NCBI RefSeq assembly: GCF_029962835.1
Contig: NC_080588.1
Span: forward strand, 29,373,501-29,437,500
Reading direction: 5' to 3'
DNA: 64,000 bases
From: Magnolia sinica
Taxonomy: Eukaryota; Streptophyta; Magnoliopsida; Magnoliales; Magnoliaceae
In this document: positions 58,201-64,000 of the stretch, piece by piece
How the letters are laid out: every line of letters starts with the position of its first letter
Position numbering within the stretch: position 1 is the stretch's first letter
Notes under the pieces: model-generated
What the model saw: only the letters and a program-made list of their open reading frames with translations
The model's database searches: none
Told to the model about the DNA's origin: nothing
Program-made: the position numbers and the translations under genes

Positions 58201-59849
58201 AGATAAATGCGGTGAGTACAAATTGAAGGGTCAATTCCCTTGAGGTCTGCAATCGACCATCCAAGGCTCCCTTATGCTCAATAAGAGTAGAGATGAGTAT
58301 ACTCTCCTGATCTTGCTCGAGGTGAGAAGAAATCACCATCGAGTATGTCTCATCTTGACCTAAGTAGACATATTTCAATTCAAAGGGCAACGATTTTAGG
58401 TAAAGCTTTGGTGCCTTGAGGTTAGACGGTAGAGGCACTACATCAATTTGGGGTAATTCTTCAAATTGTGGCCTCCACTGATTAACTTTAAGTGCCGGCA
58501 TGGTATCCAGCATGGTCCCCATCTCCCTAATCATGTCATCATCAAAATCATGGGAGTGGGCCAGGCACGTCTCTAAAGGGTTAAAGGATAAGGTCAAAAG
58601 TGCTCTATTTTCCATGAAAGAATCAATCAGGTTAATATCGTGGAAATTGTCATCATCCTCTAACTGTTTGTTTGTGTTGAAAAATATATTCACTCCGATG
58701 TCATATTCCCGAAAGACATATACATGACTCCATTCTTGCAATTAATGATTGCGTTTGAAGTGGCAAGGAATGGGCGATCAAGAATGATGGGAATTTGAGT
58801 GCTCATGTCCACGATGGGTTAAGTATCCAAGATGATAAAATCTACCAGATAGTAGAATTTTTCAGCCTGGACCAACACATCCTCGATTATCCCTCTCGAT
58901 GCACAGACTGAGCGATCGGCAAGTTGTAACGTGGTCCAAGTGGGTTTTAATTCACCTAGACCCAGTTGCTCGTAAACTGATATGGGATCAGATTCACGCT
59001 CGCTCCTAAGTCAAGAAGTGCGTGCTCAATCCGGTAGCTCCCAATTATGCAAGCAATGGTTGGGCTACGGGGATCTTTGTACTTTTATGGCACATCTTGC
59101 TTTAGGATGGCACTCACCTTTTCAGTTAAAAAGATTTTCTTCTGGAAACTTTGCCGTCTTTTGGTTATACACAAGTCTTTGACCTTCACTTATTTCAACA
59201 CCTCTAGAATGTCCTGAGAGTTAGAGAGAGGTTATGGTGCAATTGGCTTACTTTGGAGTTCCGATTCTAACTCTTGTCGAGTGTTGCTAGCTCTATCAAT
59301 TTCATCCACTTCCAAGCCCTTGGACATTTCAGCCCTTACCAGAATAGATTTGTAAATTATCTTCCCACTCCTAAGAGTGGTGATAGACTTAGCTTACTCC
59401 ATTTAATTTGAAGATCTTGGATCACTTATTTCGTATTGCGGTTTAGGATTGGGGAAAGGTTGGGCTGGAAGAATTCCTTTTTCCCCAATTGAATTTTTTG
59501 TCTCATGCCCTTGTATGGCCTTTGAAAGGTCTTAAAGGGTTTGCAATATACTCTGATTGATAGGATCTTGGTTTTGAATATGTTTCCAGACCAAATCCTC
59601 TTGAGGTTTCCATTGATTCAAGAATTGGCTCGGGTTTCCTTGAGGAGTAGCAGTTTGGCCATTCCTCCAACTAAAGTTCGGATGATTTCTCCAACTAAGA
59701 TTGTATGTGTTAGAGATGGGTCCACTGAAAGGTCATTAGTAGTTGCTCACGGCATTTGATTGCTTGTTCAGTGCCTCTTGAAAAGCAAGTAACGTTGGGC
59801 GATTTTCAGTTGAATGTATGTTGCAAGCACAGATACCGCAAACAACTTC
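55251..59849 (-). mobile_element. Athila-lineage Ty3/gypsy retrotransposon, copy 2
   Basis: This fossil on the minus strand belongs to the same family as the element at the left edge. Parts from left to right: a 3' non-coding part with the hairpin at 55278-55293; integrase (about 55.58-56.47 kb, GIDFMRPFPQSHENLYILLI and a C-terminal [20 protein letters not shown]); and RNase H (about 56.67-57.2 kb, AALKYLLSKNDAKSRLIRWI). Then come reverse transcriptase (about 57.33-58.12 kb, with CNAPATFQRCMLSIFSDIVG), protease (about 58.2-59.25 kb) and gag (to 59849). The gag is cut at 59850 by a Tekay/Del-like LTR. The coding part is broken in roughly ten places. No LTR of this copy is identifiable. Its protease-gag part aligns by eye with 1-1850 at clearly high similarity. 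Confidence 0.88.
55278..55293. repeat. Hairpin ACATTG-TCCT-CAATGT
   Basis: A perfect six-base stem with a four-base loop follows a run of C (a G-run on the element strand). On the element strand this reads ACATTGAGGACAATGT after integrase, a landmark I recall from the 3' non-coding part of Athila/Tat-type elements. Confidence 0.7.
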
Positions 59850-60145
59850 TATCACGCCCCAAACTCGAAAACCGGGCTCACAGAATTTCAGATCACTAAA
59901 TCCGGTGCCGATAGCCTCTGTAGTACCCCATTCTTAGTTTCCAACGCCCATACGCCAGATTCCGATCTTGGGATCCTACAAGGAGGATTTTCAGTGTGAT
60001 TTTTTTTGTAAAGGAGCATAACCACAAGTGTACCCAAATCACAAAGGCAACATCATCATCACATATCCACTAATATGAACATTTAATTACAATGCTGAAA
60101 AAGAAAATAAATAAATAAAAAAATCTCCTCAAGGTCGACGCACAC
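59850..60145 (-). mobile_element. Tekay/Del-like LTR copy 3, left segment (inverted), inserted in Athila gag
   Basis: On the minus strand it matches the last 300 bases of the LTR copies ending at 18614 and 63949: GGATCC...CGGAATCTGGCG, GCCGGCACC-like text, and TGAGCCCGGTTTTCGAGTTT at the border. The block TTAGTGGATATGTGATGATG with TTGCCTTTGTGATTTGGGTA is especially close to 18395-18432. It is interrupted at 60145 and continues after the solo LTR, at 63955-64000. Confidence 0.8.
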
Positions 60146-60935
60146 TGTAAGACCCGTATCCTAGACCGTACCGTTCCATAGGCTTATGCGGTCCTTCCGG
60201 TCAAATTTTGGCAACCCTCGACCTGTATCCGACATTTGCACGCGATCGTAAGCCGAGTCCTGCGTATCAACGTTGGTTCTATTCAAAACTTGTACTTTAG
60301 CGACCGTGCTATCGCTGCGGTTCTAACGCCGCGACTCGTGCACCAAACTGATACCCATGTCAGAAGATGTGGGCCCGCATTCATTTCGTAGAAACGCCAT
60401 GCGTTGCGAATTTTAAGGGAATCTCTACGACATGTCCCATCAATCAATCAATCACTCATGTCAAGTACACCCCATACCCCAGGCACAACACCCATCCCTC
60501 CTTTTTCCATAAGTCAACTCTCTCTCTCCCCTACCCATTCCTCTTTTACAAATTTTCAAACCAAACCTCCATCCATCTCCTTTCCTTACAACTACCACTC
60601 CACCCATCCCTTTCATCCATCAATTCTCTTTTTTCTCTCATTTTTTCTCTACTCTCTAACTCCATAAGCAACATCCCACATCTAAACTCCCAAAATTTCC
60701 AAGAGCAACTCAAGTGTAGCCCACCATCAAAATCCATCAACCACCATCAAAACTCCATCAACCACCATTAATAGTGAAGGTAAGGAGCATATGAGTCTCA
60801 GGGATCAAGGAGGAGTGTAATAGGTGGGTGATCCACCGTTAATTCTTATTTTAGGGTCCAATTGTTGGTGGGACCCATTTTGATGTATGTGATGTATCCA
60901 TGAGGGGCCCATAGTGGCGGGGTCCCTCTATCACC

Positions 60936-60979
<44 letters not shown>

Positions 60980-63949
60980 ATGATGATGATAATGAAGGGG
61001 TGTGTGGCCCATTTGGTGTGTGTGTGTCCCACAATGAAGCATATATTATCCAAGCCATTCACCTTCATGTGGGACCCATCTGATGGATGTGATGGATCTG
61101 CTCCATCCAACCCGTTAGCGGGCCTGGATGAGTGGGAAAAACACAAACATCAAGTTGATCTGAACAAGTGGGCCACGTCCATGTGGGACCCACCATGATG
61201 TCTGTGTTATAACCAGGCCGTCCAGCGTCCAGGGACGCTGGACGTGGCCTCAAGGTGAACTAACGGTGTGGTGCACTGATGTGCAAACCACAAAAATATC
61301 AACTTGGTTCAAAGGACTTGGGTGGACCGCTCACATAGGCCCCACCTTGATGTACAAATCAAATCCACGCCGTCCATTCCATTCCCTAGATCATTTGCGG
61401 CGTTGAGCCAAAATATGAGCCCAATCCGATTTCCTCGCGGGCCATAGCATAGAAAATATTAATTTTTACCGTTAAAAATTGACTAGGACCTACCTTGAGC
61501 CAAAACATACTCAATATTGGGCTTGTTTGGTCGGTCTTGAGCCATGAAATGCAATAGCTGAAGTGGATTCACCTGATGGGGGCCCCACCCAGGAAAAACT
61601 GCAGAAAAATTAAAAAATTTTAAATTTTTTTTTACAAAACATGCAGCAGCTGCTGCTGAGGACGTCAGCAGCAGCGACTTGCTGCGTTGTGGGGAGGAAG
61701 GCCTGGGACCGTGGGTCCCAGCCATGATGCGTGTGTTTTATTTATGCCATCCATTCATTTGACGTGGGCCCACGCTGATGGATTTCATCCATCTAAACTG
61801 TTCATCCAAATTTCGTGGGGACCACACGCGTTGTATGGCTCTTATCCACACTGTGCGAAGGGTTGGGACGGTGGGTTCCACCCCTTGATGCATGTGTTAC
61901 ATCCAACCATCTATCCATTTGGCGAGCTTGTCTCCAGGCTTGAGACTAAAAATAAGACAGGTCTAGTTATCAGGTGGACCACACTATAGAAACAGTGGGG
62001 TTGATTGCCTACCATTAAAAACCTTTTTGGGTCATGGAAGTTTTAAACCAAAATGATATTTATTTTTCTCTATATCTAGATCTTTGTGACATTATACACG
62101 GATTGGATGGAAAATAAATTCCATGGTGGGCCCATTGGAATTTAATTGTGGAAGATCATTATCACCACTGTTGTTTATGGTTTGGTCCAGATGATCTTAT
62201 GATCTGGTTTCGTTGTTTGGATAATGCTCTAAAATGATCTCTATAGATGGATGGATGGTGTGGCCCACTTGTTGAGAAGCCCAGTATGGTGTATTTGGGG
62301 CCCATGGGTTAAGGCCCGACTTGATGTATTGGTTAGGCTCATTTATACCGACCCATTTAACTCGGCCATTTGACTCAGCATATTTGATTCAGCCCACTCA
62401 ACTCGGCCCATTCGACCTGGCCTATTTGATATATTTAAGCCCATGGGTCAAGGCCCAATGGGATTACATAAGGCTCATTACAATGTATGATCCCACCATG
62501 GTTTATGTAATGATGTTCATGGCAGGTCGTGCCTTGGGAGCAATGATGGTTTGATGCCCACATTGTAAGGATGATGTTGGTTAAATGTCTGCATTGTCAC
62601 TCTCCCTAGAGCCCATTGATAGGCCCATACTTTTAGTGCGTAGGCTGTCTAGTCCCATCTTCATTATGAACAGAGCCCATCATCTTGTAACATGTTTAGT
62701 ATAGATCCATGATTCATGCTCATATGCATCATATGTATGCTTGATATGAGGAGTGACTGATCATAGCATATGCCTTCGGGCAGATTGTTTATGGGCTCCC
62801 TGATAGGCGGAGTTGCCCTACATGAGCGCGCGGTACGTGCATGATTATTGCATGATTGATAGTGTGATTCATGCACTTCGCATTTGTATGACATGATTAC
62901 TATACGCTCTAGCGACATCAGGGCTATGACCTCCATAAGCACATCATGGATGACAGGATTGGATACCGAAAATATTATTTCTAGCATCAGGGCACTATAG
63001 ATGTCCGTGGATGAAAATTCCTAAACCCGATGGTACCAGAGGATGACTCCAATGTCGAGACCGAGTGGATATATGAGCGCACGAGGGCCAAATATCAGGA
63101 GGTCCCGTCTCCCACTGTGTCGTGGTAGGTTGGAAAGGGGTGTGGCCTTACTTGCCCGAGGGTAGGGGGCATTTCTAGGCTGAGTTTGACCAGCTCATGA
63201 ATGAGTCTGCTATCGACATGCCAGATAGATATTGCAGACTATTGGCCGGGCAGATAGTGGGGTTTCTTACGCTCACTTGGACTGTACGGCTGGGAGAGGG
63301 TCAGTGCCATTTGGAGTGTACTAAACCTCGATGATTATCCAAAATGAGAACTGTATTGATATGTGGATTTGGATGAGGATTGGCATGCTTGAGTTACATC
63401 TTGCATTACATGGTCCTGTCATGGCCAACAGCATTCATATCTTGCATTGCATAGCCTTGGTACGGCTGATTGCATTCATGTACTCATCAGCATGATTCCG
63501 CATTTCTCTGACCTTGCATTCCGAGCACGCTTATATTGCGCACACACTTACACCACCCTCTAAGTTTTCTATAAGCTTATGCACAATTGATGCATGCAGG
63601 TGACGCTAGGACGCAGTCATAGCCTCATCATAGTTGGAGTGCAGCCAAGCTTTTGGAGTTTTTGCTACTTTTATTATATTGTATTTCCCTTTCATACGCA
63701 TTGTACTTAAAGTTTTTGATCATAGTAGATTTTGTGATGGTGTTCTTGTGGTTATTATTCATGGGTTATGCTTATAGTTATGCTCATTACGAATTAAATT
63801 GATATTAAAAATCCTCCTTGTAGGATCTCAGGATCAAAACCTGGTAAATGGGTGCCGGGAGCCAAGAATTGGGTTCTACGGAGGCTATTGGTGCCAGATT
63901 CGGCGATCGGGAATTTTGTGAGCCCGGTTTCCGAGTTTGGGGCGTAACA
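60146..63949 (+). mobile_element. Tekay/Del-like solo LTR (copy 2), nested in copy 3
   Basis: This 3.8 kb segment starts TGTAAGACCCGTATCC and ends GAGTTTGGGGCGTAACA. CACAC before it (60141-60145) and CATAC after it (63950-63954) are likely a target duplication with one later change. No primer site follows the end, which fits a solo LTR. It includes a CT-rich stretch (60500-60660), a CT microsatellite, GGTGGGCC-type repeats (60860-61420, 61690-61990), GGCCCATGGG units (about 62270-62480) and the conserved 3' third. The frames in it (60367-60771 and others) are low-complexity readings. At 62981-62990 it preserves the empty CACTA target site. Confidence 0.75.
60936..60970. repeat. (CT)n microsatellite
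   Basis: A run of about 17 CT units inside the solo LTR. Confidence 0.95.
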
Positions 63950-63954
63950 CATAC

Positions 63955-64000
63955 TCTTACCTCAATGTTGCTGCAACCTAACGTCACATGCATGCAACAG
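63955..64000 (-). mobile_element. Tekay/Del-like LTR copy 3, continuation to the window edge
   Basis: CTGCAACCTAACGTCACATG and CATGCA match, inverted, the stretch CATGCAGGTGACGCTAGGAC of copy 2 (63593-63615), at the place expected if copy 3 simply continues beyond the inserted solo LTR. It runs off the window. Confidence 0.65.

Noticed and set aside
60367-60771. Open frame of 134 residues rich in Ser, Pro, His and Asn
   Set aside because: It is a reading of the CT/CA-rich stretch of the solo LTR.
59850-63949. A 4.1 kb DNA transposon with about 160-bp terminal inverted repeats
   Set aside because: The inverted ends are better explained by two LTRs of one family in opposite orientation, because the sequence after 63954 continues the left copy and the inner segment has its own TG...CA borders and a near-matching 5-bp duplication.

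Overview
The window is nuclear DNA of a flowering plant. The evidence is an intron-less pentatricopeptide-repeat (PPR) gene of the plant-specific PLS/E class, LTR retrotransposons of plant lineages (Athila, Tat, Tekay/Del-like, Sirevirus-like copia), a CACTA transposon, and many plant-type microsatellites. Dispersed non-coding repeats rich in GGTGGGCCCAC-like and CCACACCGTCCATC-like strings occur throughout. I associate these with magnoliid genomes, but that is an impression and not proof. Only one gene looks whole and functional, the PPR gene at 45826-47406. Almost everything else is nested mobile-element DNA. Layout, left half: 1-5.65 kb is an Athila-type Ty3/gypsy element on the minus strand, running off the left edge (start of reverse transcriptase, protease, gag, leader, tRNA-Asp primer site, then LTR). 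5.66-18.61 kb is a Tekay/Del-like LTR split by a 9.7 kb CACTA transposon (7656-17364) with clear terminal inverted repeats and a 3-bp ATC target duplication. I see no transposase in it. It carries recognisable exon pieces of four unrelated host genes, all on the minus strand: SLU7 splicing factor, a PHD-finger protein, an ArfGAP, and a PX-domain endosomal protein. It also holds a roughly 570 bp telomere-like repeat block. This is the most interesting object in the window. 19.2-38.1 kb is a minus-strand copia element (Copia-B, target duplication GTAGT). Its 3' LTR was hit by a complete-length plus-strand Sirevirus-like copia (Copia-A, 20656-31164, target duplication AGTAC). Right half: 38.1-45.3 kb is repeat debris with no gene. 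45.8-47.4 kb is the PPR gene, with a foldback repeat just upstream. 47.8-55.5 kb is more debris, including a promoter-like TATA segment, a 35-bp tandem repeat, a Tat-lineage gypsy remnant and a piece of copia LTR. 55.2-59.85 kb is a second Athila copy, again on the minus strand. Its gag is cut at 59850 by a minus-strand Tekay/Del-like LTR, and that LTR is split by a plus-strand solo LTR of the same family (60146-63949). The nests give a relative order of events. On the left, the Tekay-like LTR came first and the CACTA later. In the middle, Copia-B came first and Copia-A later. On the right, the order is Athila, inverted LTR, solo LTR. The solo LTR on the right still has the unoccupied version of the CACTA insertion site. 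I found no tRNA, rRNA, CRISPR or operon-like system. Element families and boundaries rest on reading the sequence, not on database searches.
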